From positions 196,885,962 to 196,949,961 of the forward strand of contig CM077644.1 of assembly GCA_039707465.1 (NCBI GenBank): DNA of 64,000 nt. The letters run 5' to 3'. The notes below the pieces were generated by a model that had not been told where the DNA came from, ran no database searches, and was given only the letters and a program-made list of their open reading frames with translations. Numbering within the stretch: position 1 is the stretch's first letter; each line of letters begins with the position of its first letter. Positions 12,008-23,590 of this stretch are shown here, in pieces. The translations under genes were made by a program, and so were the position numbers. The DNA comes from Rhabdophis nuchalis. Taxonomy: Eukaryota > Chordata > Lepidosauria > Squamata > Natricidae.

Positions 12008-14341
12008 CAATAATAATAAATAATAATAATAAATCTTGAATTTATTGACCGCTCCATCTCCCTGGGGGGACTCGGAGCGGTGTACAGGGCAAATAAAACC
12101 ATAAAAAACAACATACATACAATAAAAACGAATTAAATACATCCCTGCGCTAAAATCCCAGTTAAAACTACTAAAATTCCTAACTAAAATTAACAGTCCT
12201 ATAGACGGGAGACTACCCTAGGCCGGCCAAGCAGAACAGATGTGTTTTTAGTTTAAGACGGAAGGAGCGGAGGTCCGTGGTTGTTCTAATGTCGGGGGGA
12301 AGGTCGTTCCAGAGGGCTGGGCCCGCCACAGAGAGAGCCCTTCCCCTGGGCGTCGCCCGCTGACAAAGTCTAGTGGACGGCACCTGGAGAAGCCCCTCTC
12401 TGTGGGAGCGAATCGGCCGTGAGGATGTATGAGGCAGGATCCGGTCCTGCAAATAGCTAGGTCCCGAGCCATGGAGCGCTTTAAAGATGGTAATTAAAAC
12501 CTTGAAGCGCACTCGGAAGACGACAGGCAGCCAGTGCAGCTCGTGCAAGAGCGGTGTTACATGGGTAAACCTCGAGGTTCCCATAATTGCTCGCGCGGCT
12601 GCATTCTGGACTAGCTGAAGTCTCCGAGTGCTCCTCAAGGGGAGCCCCATGTAGAGAGAGTTACAATAGTCCAGTCGGGACGTCACGAGAGCATGAGTGA
12701 CTGTGCGCAGGGCATCCCGATCCAATAGGGGGCGCAACTGGCGAACCAGGCGAACCTGGTAAAACGCCCTCCTGGCCACGGCTGTCACTTGATCTTCCAT
12801 GGACAGCCGGGCATCCAGGAGGACACCCAAGTTGCGCACCCCATCCACTGGGGCAAGATGTTCGCCCCCAATGGCCAGCGATGGAGTCAGCTGGTTGAAT
12901 CAGGCAGCCGGAAACCACAGCCACTCGGTCTTGGTCGGGTTGAGCCTGAGTCCGTTTCTTCCCATCCAGATCCGTACGGCTTCCAGGCACTGGCACATCA
13001 CCGCTACGGCATCGTTGGGGTGGTTTGGGGTAGATATATACAGCTGAGTGTCATCAGCGTATAGATGGTACTCTACCCCAAAACCACGGATGATCTCACC
13101 CAGCGGCTTCATATATGTGTTAAACAGGAGAGGCGAGAGGACCGGCCCCTGAGGCACCCCACATGTGAGGGGTCTCGAGGTCGACCTCTGCTCCCCTGCC
13201 AACACAAATTGCGATCGGCCAGAGAGGTAGGAGGAGAACCACCGTAAAACGGTGCCTCCCACCCCCAACCCCCCCAGCCGACGCAATAGGATACCATGGT
13301 CGATGGTATCAAAAGCCGCCGAGAGGTCTAATAGGACCAGGATGGAGGAACAACCCCCATCTCTGGCCCTCCAGAGATCATCAACCAACGCGACCAATGC
13401 CGTCTCGGTGCTATGCCCGGGCCGAAAGCCGGACTGGCGCGGATCTAGATAATCCACTTCCTCCAGGCGACGGGGAAACTGTTGTGCCACCACACTCTCG
13501 ACAACCTTCGCCAGAAAGGGAAGGTTGGAGACTGGACGATAGTTGTTTAAAAGAGCTGGATCCAAAGAGGGCTTCTTAAGGAGGGGCCTCACCATAGCCT
13601 CTTTTAGGGAGGCGGGCAAGGAATCCTCACTTAAAGAAGCGTTGACAACCTCTCGGAGCCAGCCTCGTGTCACCTCCCAGGATGCCAGTACAAGCCAGGA
13701 GGGACACGGGTCCAATAAACATGTGGTGGCTCGCAGTCGCCCACGTAACCTGTCCATGTCTTCGGAAGAAACGGAGTCAAACTCCTCCCAAACAAGATCT
13801 GTCTCGTGGCATCCCACTGGGCCGTCAATGGGGGCTAGCTCGTTCTGTATTTGAGCGGTTTTCTCCTGCAGAAAAGTCACAAATTCCTCTGCTCTACCCT
13901 GTAATGGGGCTTCCCGCACCCTCTGTTGAAGGAGGGAGCGGGTCACCCTAAACAGGGCGGCAGGGCGGTTTTCTGCGGATGCTATGAGAGCGGCACAATG
14001 ATGACGTTTGGCCACTCTCAGCGCCACAATGTAAGTCCGTAAATGGGCTCTTACCTGTGTCCGGTCAGATTCAGATCGAGTAGACCTCCATCTTCTCTCT
14101 AGGCATCTCTTGTGGCGTTTCATCACCCTTAGCTCCTCGGTAAACCAAGGAGCCAGGGTGGCTTGCCGCCGCAAGAGAGGCCGCAAGGGCGCGACCCGAT
14201 CCAAGGCCCCCGTGGTCGCAGTATTCCAAGCGGCCACGAGGTCCTCGGTCGGGGCGCGGGTCAGGGGTACAGGAAGTGGCCCAAGCGCCGCCTGGAACCC
14301 ATCAGGGTCCATCAGGCGCCTGGGGCGGAACAAGTGTTTGG
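12008..14341 (-). mobile_element. L2-group (CR1 superfamily) LINE, 5'-truncated
   Basis: A 2.3-kb antisense insertion into the last FBXL17 intron, standing out by its high GC content. The 3' end is the (AAT)n at 12009-12032, followed inward by the tail GACCGCTCCATCTCCCTGGG. The 5' end is truncated near 14341, upstream of the reverse-transcriptase domain, so the endonuclease domain is missing. I place it in the L2/L3 part of the CR1 superfamily from recalled protein features. The snake CR1-L3 group is the main alternative name. Confidence 0.9.
12213..14333 (-). pseudogene. L2-group LINE ORF2: reverse transcriptase and C-terminal region, one stop
   Basis: Two minus-strand frames (12900-14333 and 12213-12848) are in the same register and are separated only by a TGA at 12900-12902. 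Together they span about 706 codons. In order they contain a basic linker region, then reverse-transcriptase blocks: NNYRPVSNLPFLAKVVESVV, QSGFRPGHSTETALVALVDD, LDLSAAFDTIDHGILL, CGVPQGPVLSPLLFN and the catalytic HLYADDTQLY. After these come NPTKTEWLWF and the long C-terminal part with RLDYCNSLYMGLP, LHELHWLPVVFRVRF and FKALHGSGPSYL, ending near LKTHLFCLAGLG. The normal N-terminal endonuclease is absent through 5' truncation. At the stop, the sister copies at 49.5 and 62.8 kb have CGA, so a CpG transition explains the nonsense codon. No frameshift was found, which suggests a fairly young copy. Confidence 0.9.
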
Positions 14342-16680
14342 GTTCATGTGAAATGCATTGTTCAGTGTAGATAATAGTTCATGTATATAACATTTTGAAA
14401 ATGCTTATTTGCAGCTATTTTTTTTCCTATTTTTTCTCATCCATATTTTTTATAACAGAATGCTATCTTTTAAGTTTTGGAGCATTTTGACCAGTATCCC
14501 ACACACTCGACCTAACTCAATTTTATCTGAAATATACTCATACTATTCTATGCAAGTTAAGATCTCTAATTTAAAAACTACTTTGCAAACCAGGAGATCA
14601 TTGCATATATCCTATCAACCGGTAGGTACACACAATGTACCCAACTTACTCAGGATGACTATATAGCATGTAGGCCTATCTAATTAACATATCTTCTGCC
14701 TTTTCAGCTATTATATATAATCAGGCCCCCCCCACACATATATATCTAGGTAATATAGTTGTTAAAATACTGCTTAGAGTGTACAAAAGTATGTTTTCAT
14801 AGAAGACTGAGAGTTGCAATCTCAACATCTGGAAGATGCCTACATTGGCAAAGGCTAATATAGGCCTTATGTGATCATCCACATATTGCAGTATCATTTC
14901 TGGTCAGTTTTAAAATGTGATTTACTGATATGTCTGAGCTGCCATAGAGCTTGTACCACTACAGATTTCATTCTGATTGATTAAAAGGCACTTCCTGTTT
15001 TTTAGACACATTCAGTGTTGCTATAATGTAGTTGTTTACAAAAGTGTTTAGAGTGTACAGGGTCTCTGTGTACTTGAAATAGAAGTTAAACCAATTTTCT
15101 ATCCAAGTTGCTCTTCAGTTGACAAATCTCCCAATGAAGATTGAATGTTTCTATTATCAAAGCAGAAGAACTGTAGATTAAACCCGTCATTTATCCCTGT
15201 CATAAAATGCAATCACTGTTCATTCTCTGCACTGCCTAGCACAATCACTTTAGTTTGGTGTTTGCTCAGGGCGGTGGGACTGGGGGGGAACGATGACGAC
15301 AGGGGAGGAAATAACAATAGTAAAGAGATATTTGAAGAGCGTCTGTTGCTGTCCTTTAACATGCCCTCGCCCAAGGATTCTAAGAAAACTAAATATATAT
15401 TTGTGGTAAGAATGGAAAATGCCTTAGATATGTAAATTTATTTCAGTTTAACACTGGACTCAATAAAGAAGTACAAAGTGAACAATTGTAACAGAGGAGC
15501 ACCGTTAAAGAGTATTTAAATTAAATATTGATGTATTTTAAAATTCAATAAAAAATTCTAAGGAAAGTTACCTAGAAGTCATGTTCTTATGTTAATCTTG
15601 TTTTTTTAAATCTAAAGAATGATGAAAGCTGTCTGGCTCTGTGATATGAACTACAATCAGCTTAAAAATAATTGACAAATTAATCCCTTCACAGCACCGC
15701 AGTTGTAGAGATGTTAAGTTTAATTAGGCCTTATTGATTGCTTTGTATGATCGAGGAATAAAGGTAATATCTCTGGTTAAGGTCTAGCACAGATATTTCT
15801 GACCTTCTAAGCTGTACATTTTAATTATTGATTGTGATGATTGCGGTTGTTACAGAGTTTAATTCTTTCGCAATGAGAAATGTGGGAGAGGGGCAAAATT
15901 CCTTCCCATGAAGATACGGGTTTTTCATTGAAAGCTAAAAATATATGATTTAGATTCACAGTTACCTTAAATTATTCAAGTTATGCTTGAATGTTGTAAC
16001 AATACAGCCTGTCTAGACAATATTACAATTACTGTGAATGATAAGATTCAGAGTTTAAAGACATTTTTCTACCCAGTATTACTGCTGAAAGCCCAAGTGG
16101 CTGCTATATTACCATTTTCATGTTGTTGTGCCCCTTTCTGGCGACGTTACTTATGATTACAGTGGAGCAAAGTGTTATTGCAATGAGTTTTACTTGAAGA
16201 TGCAATTAAAGAGTATTAAGAAACCCCAACACAAGATGTAGTGGACAAATTGTCGTTTAATATGATTATATTACATCAACCTTGTTCCAAATCCAGGTGT
16301 GAGCGTAATTCAAGATTCTGGTTCTTGTGGTCCAATATGTGTAACTTCATTTTTATGAACCTATTAGGCTCATGCTCGTTCTAAGGCTCTAAGACCCATT
16401 TTTGCTGACCAGCCCACTCTCAGCCTCCAACCATATCTACCTATGCCCATACATTGGAGCTTATTTTCTTGGGATGTTAGACTTGTTTTACTTTTGTTTC
16501 AATTTAGGCAAATTAGTAATGCTTTGGAGGATATTGATCCAAAAGATTTTCTGATAATTTTAAATACAAATAATTCTGTATTTGAAAGATAGCCATTCTC
16601 TTGTTCTTGTTTAGAGTGAAATTAAAAGACATGTGGTATTAGTAATAAATAATACATACAATTATTTCTTTTATATGTAG
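14342..16680. other. FBXL17 last intron, 3' part
   Basis: AT-rich intron between the L2 insertion and the terminal exon. No gene or repeat family is recognised. The last bases form the acceptor of the terminal exon. Confidence 0.6.
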
Positions 16681-16818
16681 GTGAGTGAAGTTACAGTGGA
16701 TCAACTGGTTCAGCAACACCCACATATCACCTTCAGTACAGTGCTACAAGATTGCAAGCGGACCTTGGAACGGGCATACCAGATGGGTTGGATACCCAGT
16801 ATGTCCGGTGCCTCTTAA
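16681..16818 (+). CDS. FBXL17: FBXL17 terminal coding exon (C-terminal helix and stop)
   Basis: The acceptor (TTTCTTTTATATGTAG) ends at 16680. The exon starts in phase 0, matching the donor at 5861, and runs 45 codons to a TAA at 16816-16818. The translation contains SEVTVDQLVQQHPHITFSTV, then LQDCKRTLERAYQMGW, and ends near SMSGAS. This matches my memory of the FBXL17 C-terminus, with small differences in the final residues. In the mammalian protein this segment forms the helix after the LRR solenoid that crosses over the bound BTB domain, so it matters for substrate recognition. The reading frame is intact and the hydrophobic and basic pattern is conserved, so the gene looks functional. An oddity is that the exon opens with GTGAGT, itself a donor-like sequence placed directly after the acceptor AG. 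Confidence 0.95.
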   Translation: MSEVTVDQLVQQHPHITFSTVLQDCKRTLERAYQMGWIPSMSGAS

Positions 16819-16834
16819 CTCATGCTATGGCATT

Positions 16835-16840
16835 AATAAA
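16835..16840 (+). promoter_or_regulatory. Candidate polyadenylation signal AATAAA
   Basis: The first AATAAA after the FBXL17 stop lies only 17 bases downstream. Others follow, for example at 17522. A 3' UTR this short would be unusual, so a more distal site is at least as likely. Only the hexamer itself is seen. Confidence 0.3.
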
Positions 16841-18689
16841 AGAGATTTAAACTGAACAATTTAAAATGGTTGAGGATTTATAATTCATATTTTTTGGTTT
16901 TTATTAAATATATGTTTGGTGTATGTATATGCAAGCGAGAGAGCATGAGTGTATGGCAAATGTCTATTCAGTTTTTCAATGGAAATATCAGAAGAAAAAT
17001 ATGCTCAGATATATTTAATTTTTCTGAAATGTTTATTTGTCAATTTAAAATACGCAAATCAGTAAGATTTTGCAGAGAGCTTGCCCTTTTTTGTAAATTG
17101 AATGTTTACATAAACTAGACTACTGTTTAGATGTTTTTTCAAGGTATATGTTCATGATAGAAACAATTCTTTAGAGATGCATTATAAGATTTTTTTGTTT
17201 GTTGTTTAAGAGCTTTAGGTTTTAACTTCTCAAGTGGGTTTCTTCTAGTTCTAAGGTTAGTTTCAGCAGTGTAATATGTTGTTATGCCTTTTTGTTTCAT
17301 GTTTTTTTCTTTATTAGTAGTAGTTCATAGTTCTTTTTAAATTGTAAGTTGCAATTCCTTTCCCAAACTCCCCTTAAATTAGAAGTAATAGATAATTTAA
17401 ATCAGATTATCAAAATATTGTTAACCTCTTGTGCATTTTTGAAATGCACATTTATGAAAATCTACAACGGTACAAAAATATAACATTTTTTATGATAAAT
17501 TTTATTTTGAATTGAAACTTTAATAAATGCTGGACATAAGCATAATGGCAATTTAAGAAGATTATCTGACTGGTCTCTATTGGTTCTACTAAAATAATAT
17601 TTTTCATTTGCTTGTGAATGTATGTATTTAATTGGATATTCCTTTATTACATTTCTACATCTTTCATACTTTCCAGTTTTGTACATTTTCATTTTCATTT
17701 TCAGCACTTTTTTTACTTGGATCTGTAAAAAGTAGTGTATCTGATTCAAGATTTCTCACTGTGTAAAGAAACCTCAGACTTGCATTTCCTGAATGCTTCT
17801 GCAGCATCTCAAGGGAGAAGGAAAGAAACATCTGCCTCCATTTATAACTTCCTGTTATATCTAAATCTGCAGGATTTGTAGTTAATTGAAAGTATGGTTA
17901 AGTCAAACAAGTCAGAATCAAAGAACAGTATCTGTTTCTGGCCTATGTCTTTATATATAATTTAAACAAAGATGTTTGGAGATGTATTTCTCCAAAAAAT
18001 GTTCATAATTTATTTCAAACTAGAAATGTATTGTTTTGCTCTCTTTCTATGATGCCCAACTGCTCTGTGATTCAGATCTGATGTTCATAATGCATTTTTA
18101 TAAAGCATTCTCTCATCCATGGCAATATGATAACTTTTTCAAAATACATGGAAACTTCAGTAGGAAGTATGAAAATCTATTCATTGGCCTTGGATTTGAG
18201 TAAAAATGTTTGCATGTGTTAACTACTTATCAAAACAAATTAGGCCATGCTCATAAATATCTTTATACTGTCATTCACTCAGGTTACAACTATAATGATA
18301 AATTATAATGAGATATGTAATCTCAGATGGAATCTTAACAACTTTAAAAAACGACAGTATATAAAACTACTTGCTCAAAATAATCTTTGTATGACCATGT
18401 ATCTGCATTCATGTTAACCATAAAGCACCATACTGATGTAAATCATCCCTTAGTAAGAAGTTTATTATCCCACCATGTTATATAATGCTAGGAATAAATT
18501 TTATGGAATTCAATCTGGCCAAATGTGTACAGAATGACATTGTTATTCTTTATTCAACATAGAATATCAAGTGCTGCAGTAAGATAAAGAGAAGATTTTG
18601 GTAACATAAAATACTTGGTACTGACTGTTGTAAAATCTTTTTTGATGAGAAACTTTTATCTAAAATCAGAGTTTCATTTTAGTGAGGCA
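16841..18689. other. FBXL17 3' UTR or downstream DNA
   Basis: AT-rich sequence after the stop codon that probably includes the remaining 3' UTR. Several AATAAA hexamers occur. No coding sequence is recognised, and the open frames on both strands lack any family signature. Confidence 0.5.
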
Positions 18690-19410
18690 TAGTAGTTATT
18701 TATTTATCTATCAAATTTCTACACTGTTCCTTTCACATAAGTAACTCTTAGTGATTTACAAACAACCTGATAAAGCAATATAAAATACGACTAACAGCAA
18801 AGTTAAAAAAACAATTAAAACCAAAGTTAAAATTTCTAAGTTAAAGGTGAAAATTAAAAGTTTAAACATTCTCAAGGCTAAAAGGTTATCTAGATTGAGG
18901 GAGACCCCTCAAGCCTCCAGCCATTCCCAGGGTTGTATAACTAGATTAAATCCTCATGCTAAGTGGCACAGCTAAGAAAATCAGAACAGTGGGGTCTCGC
19001 CTTACCTCTGGGCTAAAATGTTCCAGGAGACAGGGGAAACAACAAAAATGCCATCTTCCTAGATCTTGCCAGTCAAAACTCTTTAACTGACAGGATTCAC
19101 AGCATGCCCTCCCTGTTTGACCAGGTAAAATGGGTTATGTAATTGTGACTAACAGGTACCTTAGATACCCTTGTTCCATGCCATGATGGATTTTAAAGGT
19201 GATAACCATACCTTGAATTGGACCTAGAAATCAACTTTTACTCAGCGTAGCTTACATAGCAGAGATATTGCATGTGCTATACTGGCCAGAATTGCTCACA
19301 CCACTACATTCTACACCAGTTGCAGCTTCCAGATAAGTCTTCAAGGTCTCATGTAGATCGCATTGCGGGAGATAACCAGGGCATGAGTGATTGAAGGGCT
19401 TCTCAATCCA
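18690..19410 (-). mobile_element. Old L2-group LINE fragment, antisense
   Basis: The block contains the reverse complement of L2-type C-terminal and 3' sequence. The tail region begins TTTATTTATCTATCAAATTT. Further on come the features corresponding to the LINE C-terminus, such as ACACCAGTTGCAGCTTCC and GATAACCAGGGCATGAGTGA, in the same order as in the young copy at 12.2-12.7 kb. No usable frame remains. It appears to be a more diverged subfamily than the copies at 12, 40 and 50 kb. Confidence 0.6.
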
Positions 19411-20969
19411 GGAAAGGGAATTAACTGCATGCACCCCCAAACTTTAGCAAAGGCTCTCCATTCTGGACTGCTATCTACTAAGGAATCAAATGCTTCCCTA
19501 TCATTTATAATTAAATTGAATAATTTTCATATTTTTATTGCACCTGATAGTATCAGTATTATTTTATTATGTGAATCCCTCTGACTCCCAAATTGATTAA
19601 CTGAATTTAGATAGAAAATCACTATAATATATATGAGAAGGTTATTTTTATGTATATTAGACTACTATGAAAGGTTACATTTCAGGATAATTGACAAGGA
19701 CACACTGAAAACAGAATAGTTGATAACCTTTAGAATGTACCAAATTAATAAAGGTTTTTTTTAACACTGAATTTGTTTTTTAAAGGTTAATCTCAAATAT
19801 TCAAAATTGACCTGAAGTTGTCATTTTTGTTTTTCAAAATGTCTGGCTAAACCAGAAGACTTCAGGCAAAATAATTTGGAAAATAGCATTTATATTTTTG
19901 TTCTTGTTTCTTTTTTAGAAATTATGAATTGTGATAAATCTCACTAATACAATTTTTTCAAGGAAAGTATTTCATTTTCCTTCTTTGATGCGAGTACTAA
20001 AAGGGGATAAAAAATAGTGACTTAAGTATTATAATGTTCACTTTGAAAATTACTTAATGGTAAGTAATAAGTAATTTTGTAAGATATTATCCAATACAAT
20101 ATATGTAGAAAAGGTTTCGAAGAGTATATATATTTCAGTAGCAATTGTACAAGAGGTCCCTGAAGTTGAAATAAATTGTGAATGTGCCTAGATAGTTACC
20201 TATACAAACTTTCAACAAACACTTATCAAAGTGGAATCACAATGAAAGTGAGATTTTTACCAACTGTAGAAGTTTTGCACCAGCAATGACTAATGATAAA
20301 ATATGCTAGTGTAATTTTAGCTTTATAACAGATTCTGAAATAAAAACACTGCCCTAATAGAAATATTTATATGCAAATTTTACATAGTAGGTATGATTAG
20401 TGGAAGGAACATGTACTTAACTCTAAATGTCTGTCAGAATTAAGGTTTTTATTTAAACCTATAATCTTCCCTACTGTAACAATCATCTACTCCTATATCA
20501 TTTCTCTGTAGCAGAGTTTCACACTGAGAATTGGCATGGGGCTAACAACTAGGTGCAGACTAAGTAAGAAACAGAGTTTTATGTGCACACATGGATCAAT
20601 AAATCCTCCATATTCTTACCATTCATTCAAAAGAGTATCAGAATACCATCTAATGATTAATCCAGCTTTGACTCATGCTTTGGAATAATAGCTTTGGTTG
20701 TATATGTTCATAGCCACCAATGTCACATATGTTGAACAACTTGAGTGCAATCCAAATAACATCTACAATCTCTAAACTTGCACACCGTATGGCTGCTCTT
20801 GTGAAATAGGATAAACTTAGACAGGATTTTTGTTAAAAAATGAGTACAGTGGTGTTGGGAGTGGTTTGATACTGGAATCATGAACTGAAAAACTCTCATA
20901 TTTAGAATTAAAGTGGAAAAATAAATTATTGGTAGAGCAATATAGTGCAAAATATTCTGTAACCATCTA
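19411..20969. other. Intergenic, nothing recognised
   Basis: AT-rich sequence without recognisable genes, repeats or conserved motifs. Confidence 0.5.
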
Positions 20970-21487
20970 CACTGTGTGCATAATAATTAGGCAAGATGTA
21001 TTTTTGAGGATTAATTTTTATTATTGAACAACTGAAGTGCTCTTGGTCAATCCAAAATGTTAAGAAACTGCAAACCTGAATATTTAATAAGTAAGTCTCA
21101 AAATTAATTTATAATTAATCAAGCAATATATTAATATTTCAGACTAACACCAAATATTAAGCAATTGATAAAGAGGTAATGTGCAAAGCAACATTTATCT
21201 AATGTAATGTGTTAAATTCCTACACTGCTGTTTCTTAATAGTAATGTAGGCATTTTGTACATTACATTAGATACGTTGTTATTAAACAATTCCAAAAATA
21301 TTCATTTTTTTATTTTATTGGGATGAATTCAAATTTTCTTCAAATGTCCTATTTGAGACTTTCAGTGGGTCCTGTCATGATTAAGTAAACCAACTTGATA
21401 TCTATTTTTTTTTTGTTTCAATCATAACATTTGATGTTGAAAATGTGAATATTTGAATTAGGTAACCAAATATATGTGCACTGTGTG
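20970..21487. mobile_element. Non-autonomous Tc1/mariner-like element (MITE)
   Basis: The left end CACTGTGTGCATAATAATTA follows a TA (20968-20969). The right end ATATGTGCACTGTGTG precedes a TA (21488-21489). The two termini are loosely inverted. The interior has an inverted repeat, TATCTAATGTAATGT near 21197 against ACATTACATTAGATA near 21258, and no transposase frame. Confidence 0.5.
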
Positions 21488-22479
21488 TATTCATGAATTT
21501 ATGGGCCTAAGATTCCTTAGACGGCATTAACAAGCTCAGGAATGATTGATTGACTGATTTGGTATTAAAGCAAATGGGAGCACGTGTAACTGTATAGTAA
21601 CGTCTGCCAAGTAATTTCCAAGTAACATAAGGAATGAGACAATTGTTCCCTGCAACCTTCTGGTATTATTTATTTATTCCAACAAGGGGATGTAATAAAA
21701 TAAGAAAAAGTCAAACAGGAGTTATTTTATATGTCAATATATACAAAAGTTCAGCAACACACTAAAACTTTCTTTTATAATTTTCCTGTCATGGATCAGA
21801 CCAGACCAATGGGAAATACTTGGTGCCTAAGCAGTTGCTTATGAAGATTAATATCAACCCTGCAGTGACATTTTATTTATCTTTAAAAATTACATAGGCT
21901 GAAAGCAAAGAATATCAATTTGAAGGGAACTGTAAGAATATGAGGCGCCAATATTCAAACATATTAGATTTGTAAATGCCACAACATATTTATTTGAAAA
22001 TATGAGAAATGTTTAACTATATGATGTCATAAATATTGGTCAATAAAGTAACAGCTGACTGTTGTGTCTTGAGATGAGGACATAAATCTCAAGTAGTTTC
22101 TGCAGCAATAGAAACATATTTACTGTAGCAAACTAGGAAAGATAATTTGAAAGATTTTGCAAAATCATCTGTAGTACTCTGTAGTTTGGATGTATTTAAT
22201 GGGGTATCTGTAAGATATGATATTTTTTTAGGCATTGATGTGTTGAGGTTGAACACTAGGCTGTCTGCAGTAAGACCGCATCCATTCATAACTGCGACTT
22301 TAAGCTAGTCCAATCAAGGTTCCAAGGCATGCTCTTGTTTGGTTACTGGAAGAGGTTTGATCATGGAATTCTTGAGAAAGTAATCATAGTAGTACCAAAC
22401 TGGTAATGTTAAACCAGCTTCATGTTTCTCCTAATTTGTGAAGGCTATTCAGAAACTAACATGCAGCTCAGCCCATGCA
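21488..22479. other. Intergenic, nothing recognised
   Basis: AT-rich sequence. The 66-codon minus-strand frame at 22089-22289 has no family features. Confidence 0.45.
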
Positions 22480-22837
22480 ATGGTACTGGTCTCTGCCAGT
22501 TCTGAAGGAGGCAGTTGAGCCAACTGTTGTGAACAACTTTCATCCAATACTCCTTTTTTTGTTTAAGGATAATTGTTGAGAAGATGTTTGGTTGATGTTA
22601 CAAAAGATCTTGGAAAAAATGGATTATCTGATTCTTTTCAGTTAGGTTTCAACCCTGGACACAATACAGAGATGATTATGGTGGAGCTGAGATTGGCTCA
22701 AGCAGGGCCTGGCTCTTTAATATTTCAATAGTGTTTGATACCCTCAACTGGGGCATTTTTCTGGACCAGCTGTGAGGAGTCAGAATAGGAAATATGGTGT
22801 GATAATAGTTGCCCTAATTTCTCTATGACTAATTCCA
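22480..22837 (+). mobile_element. L2-group LINE fragment, 5' half of an interrupted copy
   Basis: Decayed reverse-transcriptase sequence on the + strand. Pieces corresponding to the NNFRPVSNLPFL, QSGFRPGHSTET and FDTIDHGILLDRL blocks can be followed across several frames (for example FDTLNWGIFLDQL from about 22735). It continues in register after the BovB insertion at 22838-23000. Confidence 0.75.
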
Positions 22838-23000
22838 AACAGAAGGGGACAACATAGAATGAGGTGGCTGGATGGAGTCACTGAAGCAGTAGACGTGAGC
22901 TTAAATGGACTCCAGAGGATGGTAGGGGACAGGAAGGCCTGAAGGAACATTTTCCATGGGATCACGATGGGTCGGACACAACTTCACAACTAACAACAAA
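22838..23000 (+). mobile_element. BovB (RTE) LINE 3' end inserted in the L2
   Basis: The sequence AGAATGAGGTGGCTGGATGG, followed by GTGAGCTTAAATGGACTCC and ending GTCGGACACAACTTCACAAC plus (CAA)n, is the characteristic 3' end of BovB. It splits the L2 copy and is flanked by the duplication ATTCCA (22832-22837 and 23001-23006). It is therefore a 163-bp, strongly 5'-truncated insertion. Confidence 0.85.
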
Positions 23001-23120
23001 ATTCCAGTCAGTGTTGGTAGTAGTAAAGCCTAAAGCGCATGATCCACAGGATGCCTCATGGCTTTATACTATACTCCTTTTTGTTTAGTATTTACCTGAG
23101 GCTGCTGGAAAAAGCCATAA
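23001..23120 (+). mobile_element. L2-group LINE fragment, 3' half of the interrupted copy
   Basis: Resumes directly after the BovB insertion with CCAGTCAGTGTTGGTAGTAG. It then gives the decayed counterpart of the GVPQG...SPLLFN block (CCACAGGATGCCTCATGG, then TTTGTTTAGTATTTACCTGA), so it continues the fragment ending at 22837. Confidence 0.75.
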
Positions 23121-23590
23121 TCTTAAGGCGTGTCAATTTTTTCAACTTTCAATTTCCAACCATTAGGGGGTCCTCAAAAGTTGTAACATGTCTTGGAGAT
23201 TGTTAAGATATTTTGGATACTTTAATATAATTTAATGTAATTTAGATGTGCTTGGTAAATAACTACATAAATGTCATAACTTTTCAGATCAGCAATTCCC
23301 CCAAAAACAATTCAGACCAGCAATTCCACACTACCATCAAAGAAGAACATTATTCTGTGTGCCGTGAGCCAGGTGGAAGGTATCTTTACCATTTCACTTC
23401 AGATAAAGACTCAAAAACAGGAAAACCTGTTTAAGTGGTTGCAGATAATCTGGTGTATTTCATGGAGAATAAAAGCATTCACAAAAGCCACTGGAGGAGA
23501 TTTTATGAAAGTTAACACTGGCTATGAAGGTGGTGCCATGGGTAGAGGTCAAGCCAGAGTACCCACTTGCTGGAACTAACTGACTGATCT
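23121..23590 (+). repeat. Unnamed dispersed repeat, copy 1
   Basis: About 150 bases at 23125-23275 closely match the reverse complement of 60895-61045. Shared words include TTCAATTTCCAA, CTCAAAAGTTGT, TACTTTAATATAATTTA and GGTAA(A/G)TAACTACATAA. The family is not recognised. The similarity is lost after about 23280, while the stretch beyond leads into the decayed reading frame at 23588. Confidence 0.6.
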
